NCBI RefSeq assembly: GCF_003610535.1
Contig: NZ_RAPN01000005.1
Span: 1-64,000 of the forward strand
DNA: 64,000 nucleotides
Origin: Mangrovibacterium diazotrophicum
GTDB taxonomy: Bacteria; Bacteroidota; Bacteroidia; Bacteroidales; Prolixibacteraceae
Direction of reading: 5' to 3'
Positions 52,722 to 60,174 of the stretch are shown here, in pieces. Both the position numbers and the translations under genes were made by a program. Each line of letters begins with the position of its first letter. Within the stretch, counting starts at the first letter, position 1. Under the pieces are notes generated by a model, which worked only from the letters and a program-made list of their open reading frames with translations, made no database searches and had not been told where the DNA came from.

Positions 52722-53165
52722 TTATCCTTTTTCATATTTCCATTCTTTTCCGCAATCGAAACATTGGTAGCCCGCTTTGAAAATGGGGAAGATGGCGCCG
52801 AGCAGGAAGTACACCACAACCACCAGGATGTTTGGGTCTCGCTTTTTGGCGATATTCCGCGATTGGCAATACGGGCAAAGCGTTTTATCGGTTAAGCGAT
52901 CCGGACGGATGAGTTCCATTTTACTTGCTTCGTCCTTGCTCACAATGTAGCCTCCGCGCTCCAGCAGTTCGGTTGCGGCTTCTATTTCCGCTTCCGGCAC
53001 CAGGAGCTTCACCCCACCAATGGCATTCGAGTAAAAACTATTGACCTGCGCCGTTAACTCATCGACAACAATCACCATGATCTCGTTCGACTCCAGGTAG
53101 GCTTTCGCCATATGCGCTTCGTGCGGATAAGTGAAGGTGAGTATTGTTTTCCATTGGTGTCCCAT
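52722..53165 (-). CDS. DUF2007-domain protein with zinc ribbon
   Basis: 147 residues. KTILTFTYPHEAHMAKAYLE and IGGVKLLVPEAEIEAATELL match DUF2007 (a ferredoxin-like fold once called a signal transducer). CPYC (residue ~116) and CFDC near the end form a Zn-ribbon on either side of a membrane helix (NILVVVVYFLLGAIFPIF). Function unknown. Flanked by two identical 33-bp repeats. Confidence 0.8.
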   Translation of the reverse strand: MGHQWKTILTFTYPHEAHMAKAYLESNEIMVIVVDELTAQVNSFYSNAIGGVKLLVPEAEIEAATELLERGGYIVSKDEASKMELIRPDRLTDKTLCPYCQSRNIAKKRDPNILVVVVYFLLGAIFPIFKAGYQCFDCGKEWKYEKG

Positions 53166-53214
53166 TTTTCTCTGTTTAGCGTTTGTTTAAAATGGAGTTT
53201 TAATCTCGTTAAGT

Positions 53215-53247
53215 TTAATCGGCACGGATTACAAATCCGCGCCAGCG
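53215..53247. repeat. 33-bp REP-like repeat, copy 2
   Basis: Identical to the copy at 52613-52645 and in the same orientation. It marks the left edge of the AT-rich segment 53268-54712. Confidence 0.75.
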
Positions 53248-53278
53248 GGTGCTTTTTTTTATTGTTAGCATTAGTTAT

Positions 53279-53743
53279 TTAATTTATTATAAATCGAAAG
53301 AGTACAGTCGTTCCAATTCCAAGTACTACTGAGATTAATAAATTTTTCCCCCAATCAATTACTGTTTTAATATGAAAGTAATTTCGTGTTAGGCTTGTAT
53401 TGATTAAAATGATTACAAATATTGGGAAAACCAACATTGTCCAGTTATAATAAAATTGCTTTCTCAGCAGAAAGAATAGGCCAATTGAAAAATACGGTAG
53501 AATCGACACTAGTATATACCCAATGTTTTTCCTAAAGCAAAGTCCAACTAAACCAATTACGGTTACAATATCTTCTATGAATAGACCTCGGTGCCATAGA
53601 GCAATAAAATCAGAATGACTAATAGGGAAGCTATATGCTATTTTGATGGCTTCAATTTCTGATTTCACCATGGTAAGTACTTTCATAAGATAAAGTACAC
53701 CAATAAACACGATTATTCCATATGTAAGTTTCTGTCTGTTCAT
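53279..53743 (-). CDS. Hypothetical four-helix membrane protein in AT-rich insert
   Basis: 154 residues, with four predicted membrane helices (about 7-23, 52-70, 75-92, 98-115) and a last one near the C terminus. No family was recognised. Codon use is strongly A/T-biased compared with neighbouring genes, a sign of transfer. The gene starts directly after an attC-like structured element (53748-53883), as a gene cassette would. Confidence 0.65.
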   Translation of the reverse strand: MNRQKLTYGIIVFIGVLYLMKVLTMVKSEIEAIKIAYSFPISHSDFIALWHRGLFIEDIVTVIGLVGLCFRKNIGYILVSILPYFSIGLFFLLRKQFYYNWTMLVFPIFVIILINTSLTRNYFHIKTVIDWGKNLLISVVLGIGTTVLFRFIIN

Positions 53744-53747
53744 AATT

Positions 53748-53883
53748 AATGTAAACGGTCTCGGCTATGGGCAGTGGCGGATTGCGTGCGACTTTCCGTT
53801 CGGCAGAACGCGAAAGTCAGTGCGGGAATCCGACGCTCGAACACGAGCATCCACCCGCCATTGCCTATGAGCCATTGTTAGGC
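53748..53883 (-). other. Integron attC-like structured element
   Basis: On the minus strand the element begins GCCTAAC (53883-53877, fitting RYYYAAC) right after the gene at 53891-54700. Long imperfect arms GGCTCATAGGCAATGGCGG and CCGCCACTGCCCATAGCC pair with an unpaired C, as attC bulges do. Inside are two more hairpins (ACTTTC...GAAAGT and GCTCG AACA CGAGC). The far end is GTTTACA, a degenerate GTTRRRY. Size (about 135 bases) is within the attC range. No integrase is in the window. Confidence 0.55.
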
Positions 53884-53890
53884 AAAGTAT

Positions 53891-54700
53891 TTATTTCTTA
53901 AAGTCTGATAATATAAAATCAATATTTTTCATTGCCTGTTCAATTTTCTCTTTTGTTTCTTCGTTTTCTTTTATCTCTGGTTTAAGACTTTCTTTTATGG
54001 TCAAGTAATCAAGTTCAAAGTATTGTTTAAATCCAATCATCATTATTTGAGATAATAATAATTGACAATGAGATTTAAGTCTTTCGATGTCTGATTTAAA
54101 CTCCTCACTTTCAATTTGAATCTTTTTATTAGGGTCTGAATATTTAAAATCTAATATAATTGGTTCTTTTACAGGATAACCATCCCAATGCTTAATACAG
54201 TTTGAAATGTAATTTATGCGTTCAGTAATTGGAAATAAATGATGAGATTTGAATATATTAATTTTGAATTCTTTTTTACAATAGTCTTCAATACTCATAA
54301 GATTATTTTCATCATTCAATTCCTTAAGCAGAAAATTTACTGCGTCAACTAAACTCTTTAAATAAGATTCATATTTATGAAACAGTCCTACGTAGCCAAG
54401 CCTAATTGTTTCATAAAGATTATCCTTTAATTCGTCTTTAGAAATATTTATTAAATGCTTATATTTTGATGTTTTTACTTGGTTCCAACTGTCAACTATT
54501 GATTTATTAGATGCTGGAATATAATAATTTAGAAAAAGAGTTTGAAAATTTTCTAACTCTGATGACGATTTTACAATTAAGTCAAAAAGTCTTCTACCTT
54601 CCTCTGATTCTTGAAGTATATTAAAGTTTTTAATCTTAGCAAAACTTTCAGAAAGTCTTTCTATAAGAACATCGATTGTATTTATGTGTCGTTTCTTCAT
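53891..54700 (-). CDS. Hypothetical helical protein in AT-rich insert
   Basis: 269 residues, mainly alpha-helical, very Lys/Ile/Asn-rich, without signal or membrane segments. The stretch RINYISNCIKHWDGYP resembles the R-x(4,6)-H motif of HEPN-type RNases, but this alone is weak. The gene is flanked by GTTAGGC 6 bases before its ATG (minus strand, 54712-54706) and GCCTAAC shortly after its stop, the boundaries expected of an integron cassette. Strong AT bias suggests foreign origin. Could be a cassette-borne defence or stress protein (inference). Confidence 0.6.
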   Translation of the reverse strand: MKKRHINTIDVLIERLSESFAKIKNFNILQESEEGRRLFDLIVKSSSELENFQTLFLNYYIPASNKSIVDSWNQVKTSKYKHLINISKDELKDNLYETIRLGYVGLFHKYESYLKSLVDAVNFLLKELNDENNLMSIEDYCKKEFKINIFKSHHLFPITERINYISNCIKHWDGYPVKEPIILDFKYSDPNKKIQIESEEFKSDIERLKSHCQLLLSQIMMIGFKQYFELDYLTIKESLKPEIKENEETKEKIEQAMKNIDFILSDFKK

Positions 54701-54764
54701 ATTTTGCCTAACTAGTCTATAACTACACCCACGAGTGTTGTTATTTCATTTATATCCGATTAAA

Positions 54765-54806
54765 AGGTGTTGTTATCCCTCCGAAATCGGGGGTATAACA
54801 ACACCT
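54765..54806. other. Strong hairpin with GTGTTGTTAT arm
   Basis: AGGTGTTGTTAT (54765-54776) pairs perfectly with ATAACAACACCT (54795-54806), with further pairing inside around CCGA/TCGG. The GTGTTGTTAT arm is repeated at 54735-54744, where it is part of a second hairpin (ATAAC...GTTAT, 54719-54744). Confidence 0.7.
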
Positions 54807-55034
54807 CTCTATTTAATTCCCTAATTTATCATTTTTCATAATCAAACTATTCAATCTTATGTCTAAAGTGATTCTGAATTGGCTTTTGATCCCCTTTCAA
54901 AAAACAAGGCCGGTAGTCTCAACAGCTGTGCTGATCGGTCCCATGTTCCGGCCTTGGTCTTACGACTATAATTACTCCACTTGCTGGTGGCTTTTTATCT
55001 GTTTTCTCAGCAATTTGCCTGGGTACAGAGCTTC

Positions 55035-55307
55035 TAACCCACTTTTTTAAGGCGCTAACCTGGGGTACGGAGCTTCGAACCCACTTTTTTGAGGCGCTAA
55101 CCTGGGGTACGGAGCTTCGAACCCACTTTTTTGAGGCTCCAACCTGCTTTTTTAAGTCTCTAACCCGGGTTAGAAGGTCGCTAACCTACTTTTTTGAGTT
55201 CCCAACCTGGGTTAGAAGGTCGCGAACCCGGGTTAGAAAGTCTCGAACCTGCTTTTTTGCCTCGCCAACCCGGGTTGGAAAGACTCGAACCTGCTTTTTT
55301 AAGCTTC
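55035..55307. repeat. Array of 13 phased 21-bp repeats
   Basis: Thirteen consecutive units, each exactly 21 bases. All begin with one variable base then AACC, and all end in C. The middle varies among three classes: GGGTTAGAAGGTCG-like, T/C-x-CTTTTTT-x-AG-like and TGGGGTACGGAGCTT. A diverged unit may precede the array (55014-55034). The classes alternate without fixed order. No plausible protein is encoded. Confidence 0.85.
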
Positions 55308-55344
55308 TCCCCCACCGCTAAAACCCGGCTCTGGAGCAAATAAG

Positions 55345-55380
55345 GAAAAAGGCCCCGCCTCCGGAGAGGACGGAACCTTC
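55345..55380 (-). terminator. Terminator of the 107-residue protein gene
   Basis: On the minus strand the stem pairs AAGG, CCG and CCTC arms around a short loop and runs into five T, 17 bases after the stop codon at 55397. Confidence 0.75.
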
Positions 55381-55396
55381 ATTAAAAGAGCCCAAA

Positions 55397-55720
55397 TCAA
55401 TTATTTCGGAACTGGCGTAATTTGTGCACCAGCTCATTGTCTTTACCCAACAAGCCTTCAATCAGGTTTACCAGCGACGAGGCATCGTCGTAGGCCACTT
55501 TCAGTGTTTCCTGCGAAAGCCTGGTTGCTTTCAGCGACTCGGCCTGTGCTTTTTGCTGCGCTATTTCGGCCGCATTGGCCGCTTCGTACTCACTGCCAAG
55601 CTGGCTCACACGGTTGGCCGGGTCGAATCCGGCAGCCGTTAAAGCAGCTGCTTCATCCGTCACCGTGGACTTCACATGGTTGATAAAATCGCGTTTTTCT
55701 TTTTCGTTGAGGTTTGCCAT
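55397..55720 (-). CDS. Hypothetical 107-residue helical protein
   Basis: No signal or membrane helix; composed of charged helices rich in Ala, Gln and Glu (MANLNEKEKRDFINHVKSTV; AAEIAQQKAQAESLKATRLS). A coiled-coil or helical bundle is likely. No family was recognised. Base composition is normal for the genome, unlike the AT-rich insert. It has a good terminator and lies next to the 21-bp array. Confidence 0.65.
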   Translation of the reverse strand: MANLNEKEKRDFINHVKSTVTDEAAALTAAGFDPANRVSQLGSEYEAANAAEIAQQKAQAESLKATRLSQETLKVAYDDASSLVNLIEGLLGKDNELVHKLRQFRNN

Positions 55721-56125
55721 AATTATAAAGTTTAGTTAAACAAATCCCACTTGGGGCTTTAGCAATCGTCTCGAAATCGTGTGCTGATTTTAATCGGTGG
55801 TAAGTGCGGCCTGCTTGTTGTGCCCATCTCCGAAAAGCTGCGCGGGCACAGTGATCTCTCGTGAATCCTACCTCGTCGTTATTCCGTCAATCCTTCCCGG
55901 TTTCAGCAACCGGTTATTCCTGTACTTCTTAGCGACAGCAAGTTAACATGGGATAATCAAAACATCATTATTTGTTCAATAGAATTTCACGAACGAATGG
56001 TTTTGAGGGGTCTATCCCCCCTGTTTACCATACGAAGGAGCTAAATTGGGAGCATAAAACAAACTGACCGGGCAACTCTACAGCCACCCGGTCAGTTCCG
56101 ATCTTCTAAATTTCGAAGCCGGGGA
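55721..56125. other. Intergenic region with palindrome copy C
   Basis: About 400 bases without a credible ORF. The only structure recognised is the palindrome at 56062-56097, just downstream of the SDR gene. Confidence 0.5.
56062..56097 (-). terminator. TGACCGGG palindrome, copy C; probable terminator of the SDR gene
   Basis: AACTGACCGGG (56062-56072) pairs with CCCGGTCAGTT (56087-56097). On the minus strand it follows the SDR stop and leads into a T-rich stretch (TTTGTTTT). It belongs to the same repeat family as 52135-52169 and 52654-52688. Confidence 0.65.
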
Positions 56126-56893
56126 TTACAGCATCATGCCACCCGACACTTCAATGCGCTGGCCGTTGATCCAGCCGCCTTCCGGGGAGCAAAGGAAAGC
56201 CACCACCCCACCAATATCGGCAGGAAGGCCCACGCGTCCCAAGGCTGTTGCGCCAGCCACCTGCTTGTTCACCTCCTGGTTGTCGCGAACATGTCCACCG
56301 CCAAAGTCGGTTTCAATGGCACCGGGAGCCACCGTGTTGGCTGCAATACCGCGCGCACCAAGTTCTTTGGCGAGGTAACGGGTCAGCACCTCAACAGCGC
56401 CCTTCATGCTACCATAGGCCGAAGAACCGGGGAACGAAAAGCGCGCCAGCCCCGACGAAATATTGACGATCCGCCCACCATCGTTCAGGAAAGGCAGGGC
56501 TTTCTGGGTGAAGAAGAATACGCCCTTCAGGTGAATATTCATCACGGCATCGAAATGCTCCTCGGTGGTTTCGGCAAAAGGAGCATAAAGCGCTGTTCCG
56601 GCATTGTTGATCAGGAAATCGAAATTGGGTGTACCGTAGGCCTCGGTTAGGTATGCCGCCAATTGTTGGTAAAAGGCGTCGAACGCGCTCACCTTGGAGG
56701 TGTTTAACTGAAAGGCTGCTGCCTGCTGTCCCAACTCCTGAACCTGCGCAATTACTTCGTCGGCTTTTTCGCGGTTGCTGTTGTAAGTAATCACTACATC
56801 GATTCCCTTTTTGGCCAAATTGATAGCCATGTCGCGCCCTAAACCGCGGCTTCCGCCGGTTACCAGGGCAATTTTTGTTTTTGTCTCTGTCAT
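56126..56893 (-). CDS. Short-chain dehydrogenase/reductase
   Basis: 255 residues, classical SDR: ALVTGGSRGLGRDMAINLAK (NADP-type glycine motif, with Arg), LINNAGTALYAP, INISSGLARFSFPGSSAYGSM with the catalytic Ser, Tyr in SAYGSMK and Lys, and EGGWINGQRIEVSGGMML at the end. It is followed upstream (on the same strand) by an AraC regulator that may control it. Substrate unknown. Confidence 0.92.
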   Translation of the reverse strand: MTETKTKIALVTGGSRGLGRDMAINLAKKGIDVVITYNSNREKADEVIAQVQELGQQAAAFQLNTSKVSAFDAFYQQLAAYLTEAYGTPNFDFLINNAGTALYAPFAETTEEHFDAVMNIHLKGVFFFTQKALPFLNDGGRIVNISSGLARFSFPGSSAYGSMKGAVEVLTRYLAKELGARGIAANTVAPGAIETDFGGGHVRDNQEVNKQVAGATALGRVGLPADIGGVVAFLCSPEGGWINGQRIEVSGGMML

Positions 56894-57036
56894 TGTTTAT
56901 TGTTTCTAAACTGTTTTCATTCGATGATGCACGAAGCATCGCCTGTTTGTTTTCGACAGGACAAAGTTGAGACAAAACAACGGATTGAATTTTGCAAGCA
57001 ACAAAGCATTCCTTGCAAAATTCAAACAATGCGACT

Positions 57037-57972
57037 TTAAGCGCGGAAAGCGACCGGGGTCACGGATGTTTGCCGTTTGAAGAAATTGGAGAAGTGCGCC
57101 ACCTCTTCGAAGCCCAGGGCATAGGCAATCTCGCTGATGTTCCAGTCGGTTTGCTTCAGCAGGATTTTGGCTTCCTGCACAATGCGGCTGCCAATAATAT
57201 CGGTGGTTGTTTTCCCGGTGCTTTCTTTCAGCACTTTATTGAGGTGATTGACATGAATGGCCAGGCGTTCGGCGTAATCCTTGGCGGTACGCAGGCTAAG
57301 GCGCTGCGAGCCCGACTCGATGGGAAACTGCCGCTCGAGCAACTCCACAAACAAAGAAACAATGCGTTGCGACGCATTTTGAGACGAATGCAAACTAGCG
57401 GCGGGCTGCATCTTTTGGCCGTAATGAATGAGTTCGAGCACGTAGTTGCGCAGCAGGTCGTACTTAAACTCGTAATCCGAAGCAATTTCCTTTTTCATCT
57501 TCCGGAAAACCAGCGCAATCTCGTCGGCATCCTCATCGCTCAGCTCAAACACCGGGTATCCGCCCGACTTAAAAATCGGCAGCTCGTCGATCATCACCCC
57601 GCTTTTGTTTTTCACCAGGAAAGCATCGGTAAACACACAGAAGGTACCGGCCTGGTTTTCATCTTCCGGAATCCAGTGATAAGGCACTTTGGGCGTACCG
57701 AACAGGAGGGCGTTCTTTTCAACCTGGATCACCTTGTCGGCATATTCGGCCCGATTGCGGCCACGAATCAAACTGATTTTGTAGTAGGAACGACGACTGT
57801 AGGGCATTGGGGCTTGGCGCTTCACCGAGCGGATGGTTTCGGCTACATCGAACACATTGAAATGCCCCACGTCCTTGTTGATACCGGACGGCAATAATTC
57901 CTGAATGTCGCGGCCGGTAAAGGCGGCTGCTTCGCGGTAAAACTCGTCGAGCGATGTGTTTCGAATATCCAT
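57037..57972 (-). CDS. AraC-family transcriptional regulator
   Basis: 311 residues from the ATG at 57972 (the longer frame begins with TTG at 57996). The N-terminal part is a cupin-like ligand domain (AEYADKVIQVEKNALLFGTP). Two helix-turn-helix units end the protein, with HVNHLNKVLKESTGKTTTDI and WNISEIAYALGFEEVAHFSN followed by FFKRQTSVTP, as in AraC/XylS regulators. It lies 143 bases upstream of the SDR gene on the same strand and likely controls it. Confidence 0.9.
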   Translation of the reverse strand: MDIRNTSLDEFYREAAAFTGRDIQELLPSGINKDVGHFNVFDVAETIRSVKRQAPMPYSRRSYYKISLIRGRNRAEYADKVIQVEKNALLFGTPKVPYHWIPEDENQAGTFCVFTDAFLVKNKSGVMIDELPIFKSGGYPVFELSDEDADEIALVFRKMKKEIASDYEFKYDLLRNYVLELIHYGQKMQPAASLHSSQNASQRIVSLFVELLERQFPIESGSQRLSLRTAKDYAERLAIHVNHLNKVLKESTGKTTTDIIGSRIVQEAKILLKQTDWNISEIAYALGFEEVAHFSNFFKRQTSVTPVAFRA

Positions 57973-58059
57973 ATCGGTGCACCCTTCAATTTGCAAAATT
58001 CAAAGGTACAAATTATCCGGCAATCTAATTCAGCACACGAGAATCGGATAAACTACTGC

Positions 58060-58257
58060 TTAGTTATCGCGTTGAGCCGGTTTTCGTGCCAACAGATAAC
58101 TGAAAGAGGCAAACAGCAGAAATAGAATGACAGAACCCGCCAGATAACCAAAACCGTAGTCGGTTAAGCGGCTAAAGTCGTACCACAAAATACGAAAAAT
58201 GCGGATGAACAGGATAAGGGAGAGGACAATGCAAAAAATCAATGCTATTCGTTTCAT
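58060..58257 (-). CDS. Small two-helix membrane protein
   Basis: 65 residues. Helices at about 4-22 and 38-57 joined by WYDFSRLTDYGFGYLAGS; basic C terminus. No family recognised. Confidence 0.55.
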   Translation of the reverse strand: MKRIALIFCIVLSLILFIRIFRILWYDFSRLTDYGFGYLAGSVILFLLFASFSYLLARKPAQRDN

Positions 58258-58329
58258 AATTGCGTTGAAAAAAAAGCTGCCCGGAAAGACGGGGTCTTAT
58301 CAGAAAGGCAAGTTGATCATCATTGCCAA

Positions 58330-58392
58330 TTTACCCCTCCAAACCTCCCCTAAAGGTGAGGCTTAATTCCCTTCAGGGGATTTAGGGGTAAA
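58330..58392. repeat. 63-bp imperfect palindrome of TTTACCCCT type
   Basis: The outer arms TTTACCCCT and AGGGGTAAA pair, as do CCCCT and AGGGG inside. This resembles an intergenic repeat that I recall from many Bacteroidota genomes; identity with a named family was not checked. Confidence 0.6.
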
Positions 58393-58466
58393 ACAGATTA
58401 GGAGTTGCTTACAAGCCGACATTCAAAGAAACGTAACTCCAACTTCCCGGACAGCCATTGCTATTC

Positions 58467-58763
58467 TTATTTCTTTACTGTTGTGGTTGTCGGGGTGTAG
58501 ATCCCGAAGGTAATCGCTGAAATAAGACCGTTGACAAAGGTCTGGCGAGTAAACACCTCGTAATTTTCAGCACCGCCAGCCATTGCTTTGCTGTCGGAAA
58601 CACCAACCGGAGCAAGACCATAAATTACATAGTGATTCCACTGGGTTACCTGACTGCTTCCCTGTGCTCCATCGCCAACAACGCTGGTGTAGCTGTAGCA
58701 CGAAGTCAATAACAGACCGCATAACAATGATGCTCCCATAGCTTTCAAGAATCGTTTTTTCAT
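58467..58763 (-). CDS. Bor-like lipoprotein
   Basis: 98 residues. MGASLLCGLLLTSCYSYTS gives a lipobox Cys. The conserved middle (SQVTQWNHYVIYGLAPVGVS) and C-terminal part (RQTFVNGLISAITFGIYTPT) resemble the Bor/Iss family of outer-membrane lipoproteins first known from phage lambda. Function unknown. Confidence 0.75.
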   Translation of the reverse strand: MKKRFLKAMGASLLCGLLLTSCYSYTSVVGDGAQGSSQVTQWNHYVIYGLAPVGVSDSKAMAGGAENYEVFTRQTFVNGLISAITFGIYTPTTTTVKK

Positions 58764-59058
58764 AGTAATCGTTTGATTAGTTTTCCTACTCGTTTGGCTT
58801 TTCGGAATTCGCCCCGTTTTAAAAGGTGGTTTCTGGCCTCCACAACCTGCCCGGCAATTATCCGGCAGATCTATTTGAAGATGTCTTTAATCTACTCGCT
58901 AAGGCAAACCGTGCCCAAAAATAAAGCTCAACAGCGAACGATTGCCTTATTCAAATTACGCCAAATTATGTTGCCACGGATTATTTCTGCAAGGAATTTG
59001 ATGAACGAATACCTTTCGCTGTTTGAAACCATTGTTTGGCTTTACGAGAAGACAAATT
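58764..59058. other. Intergenic, nothing clear
   Basis: Nearly 300 bases. Short plus-strand frames exist, but their proteins show no recognisable features. No strong repeat or hairpin seen. Confidence 0.4.
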
Positions 59059-59391
59059 CTAGTGTTTCTTCGCATGCTCCTTTTTTTCCTGTTTGTCTCG
59101 GTGCTGCTTGACGCGGTGCTCGTAAAAGGCATTGACCAGGCCAAACAGGATGCCAATGCCGGTGAGAATGTAAACGATGGTGAATGCTTTGCCCAAAACC
59201 GTATGGGGTGAAAAATCACCGTACCCCACCGTACTCAGCGTAATGACGGAAAAGTAGAATGAATCGAACCAATGCCAGCCTTCTACAAAATGGTAGAAAA
59301 CAGTTCCGGTTCCAAGAACCGACAAGGTGGAAATGGTAAGGGTGCGATAGCTTTTGACTTTCAAAAAAGCGATGATATTATTAAACAGCAT
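59059..59391 (-). CDS. Two-helix potassium channel subunit
   Basis: 110 residues. Two membrane helices flank the pore loop with the K+ selectivity filter (FSVITLSTVGYGDFSPHT). The tail is short and highly charged (HRDKQEKKEHAKKH), and there is no RCK or ligand domain. KcsA-like tetrameric channel in the inner membrane. Confidence 0.92.
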   Translation of the reverse strand: MLFNNIIAFLKVKSYRTLTISTLSVLGTGTVFYHFVEGWHWFDSFYFSVITLSTVGYGDFSPHTVLGKAFTIVYILTGIGILFGLVNAFYEHRVKQHRDKQEKKEHAKKH

Positions 59392-59523
59392 GCGGATGAG
59401 AAGATTTGGGAGTTAGTAGCTTCAATTTACGATTTTTTTTAACGCCCGAACATCGCTGTTGACTACGCTAAGTCCTAAACCTCAAGCCCCGACATCCAAA
59501 AGTGTATTTCCAAAAGTTTGGGG

Positions 59524-59551
59524 CAAAAAAAATCCGGGCAAAACCCGGATC
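59524..59551 (-). terminator. Terminator of the ompH-like gene
   Basis: 7-bp stem ATCCGGG / CCCGGAT around CAAAA, with eight T on the minus strand, 26 bases after the stop at 59578. Confidence 0.85.
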
Positions 59552-59577
59552 TTTTAATAAGCTATCGTGTAAACGTG

Positions 59578-60174
59578 TTATTTCGCTTCTTTGGCGTATT
59601 GCTTGTTCATTGCTTCCAACACTTCTTTGGTAATGTTGTGAGCGTCGTCGCCAATCAGAATACCGCTTGAATTGAAGATGTAAGCGTATTTCTTGGTTTT
59701 GTTGAAGTCTTTCAGGTAAGCCATCAAGCTGTCAACCAATTGTTGGTTGTTGGCATTTTGCATTTCAGCCAATTTTGACGACAATTCCTGATCCAGTTTC
59801 AAAATTTCCTGTTCTTCGTTAACCAAGCGATCGCGTTCCTGTACGGCACGTTCTTCAGTCAAAAATCCACCACGTTGCAGTTTTTCCTGGAAAGCAGCGG
59901 CTTGCTCTTCAAATTTTGAACGGCGAGTTGCATATTCTTTTGTGTAAGCTTCCTGGTTTTTGGTGAACTCATCGTGTAATTGCTGAGCCAAATCGTAATT
60001 CACAATCAGGGAGTCAACTTTTACATAGGCGATTTTAAGATCGGTCAACTGAGCCGGACCTTCTACCAAAACATCACCGGAGGCAGCGCTTTTACCTGAT
60101 GTAAAATGCAACACATAAATAACGATAACTGCAACTACTAAAACGATGTTTAAGATCAATGAAGAATTTTTCAT
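59578..60174 (-). CDS. OmpH/Skp-family periplasmic chaperone
   Basis: 198 residues from the ATG at 60174; a GTG start at 60195 is also possible. A membrane-anchor or signal helix (LILNIVLVVAVIVIYVLHF) is followed by KIAYVKVDSLIVNYDLAQQL and a long coiled coil (YATRRSKFEEQAAAFQEKLQ), then the C-terminal KKYAYIFNSSGILIGDDAHN. OmpH/Skp proteins keep unfolded outer-membrane proteins soluble in the periplasm. Confidence 0.9.
   Translation of the reverse strand: MKNSSLILNIVLVVAVIVIYVLHFTSGKSAASGDVLVEGPAQLTDLKIAYVKVDSLIVNYDLAQQLHDEFTKNQEAYTKEYATRRSKFEEQAAAFQEKLQRGGFLTEERAVQERDRLVNEEQEILKLDQELSSKLAEMQNANNQQLVDSLMAYLKDFNKTKKYAYIFNSSGILIGDDAHNITKEVLEAMNKQYAKEAK

Larger units (their letters stand above)
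54701..55396. other. Structured non-coding region between the AT-rich insert and the 107-residue protein gene
   Basis: No convincing gene. It holds a cassette boundary (54706-54712), two related hairpins (54719-54744 and 54765-54806), a 9-bp inverted repeat (54905-54913 with 54948-54956) and the 21-bp repeat array (55035-55307), and ends in a terminator. An open frame at 54859-55050 was not called, because its protein is low in information and it ends inside the repeats. Confidence 0.6.

Noticed and set aside
54859-55050. 63-residue open frame
   Set aside because: Contains an inverted repeat and runs into the 21-bp array; no homology recognised and no ribosome-binding site.
55056-55140. tRNA gene (GGGTTCGAA T-loop-like words on the minus strand)
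   Set aside because: The T-loop-like words recur every 42 bases as part of the 21-bp array, and no acceptor, D or anticodon arms are present.
55035-55307. CRISPR array
   Set aside because: Units are contiguous with no constant repeat plus spacer pattern; the constant part is only about five bases and no cas genes are nearby.
55035-55319. Coding repeat (one frame open through the array)
   Set aside because: No start codon precedes it after the stop near 54932, and the protein is rich in unlikely CFF/RVRR words.
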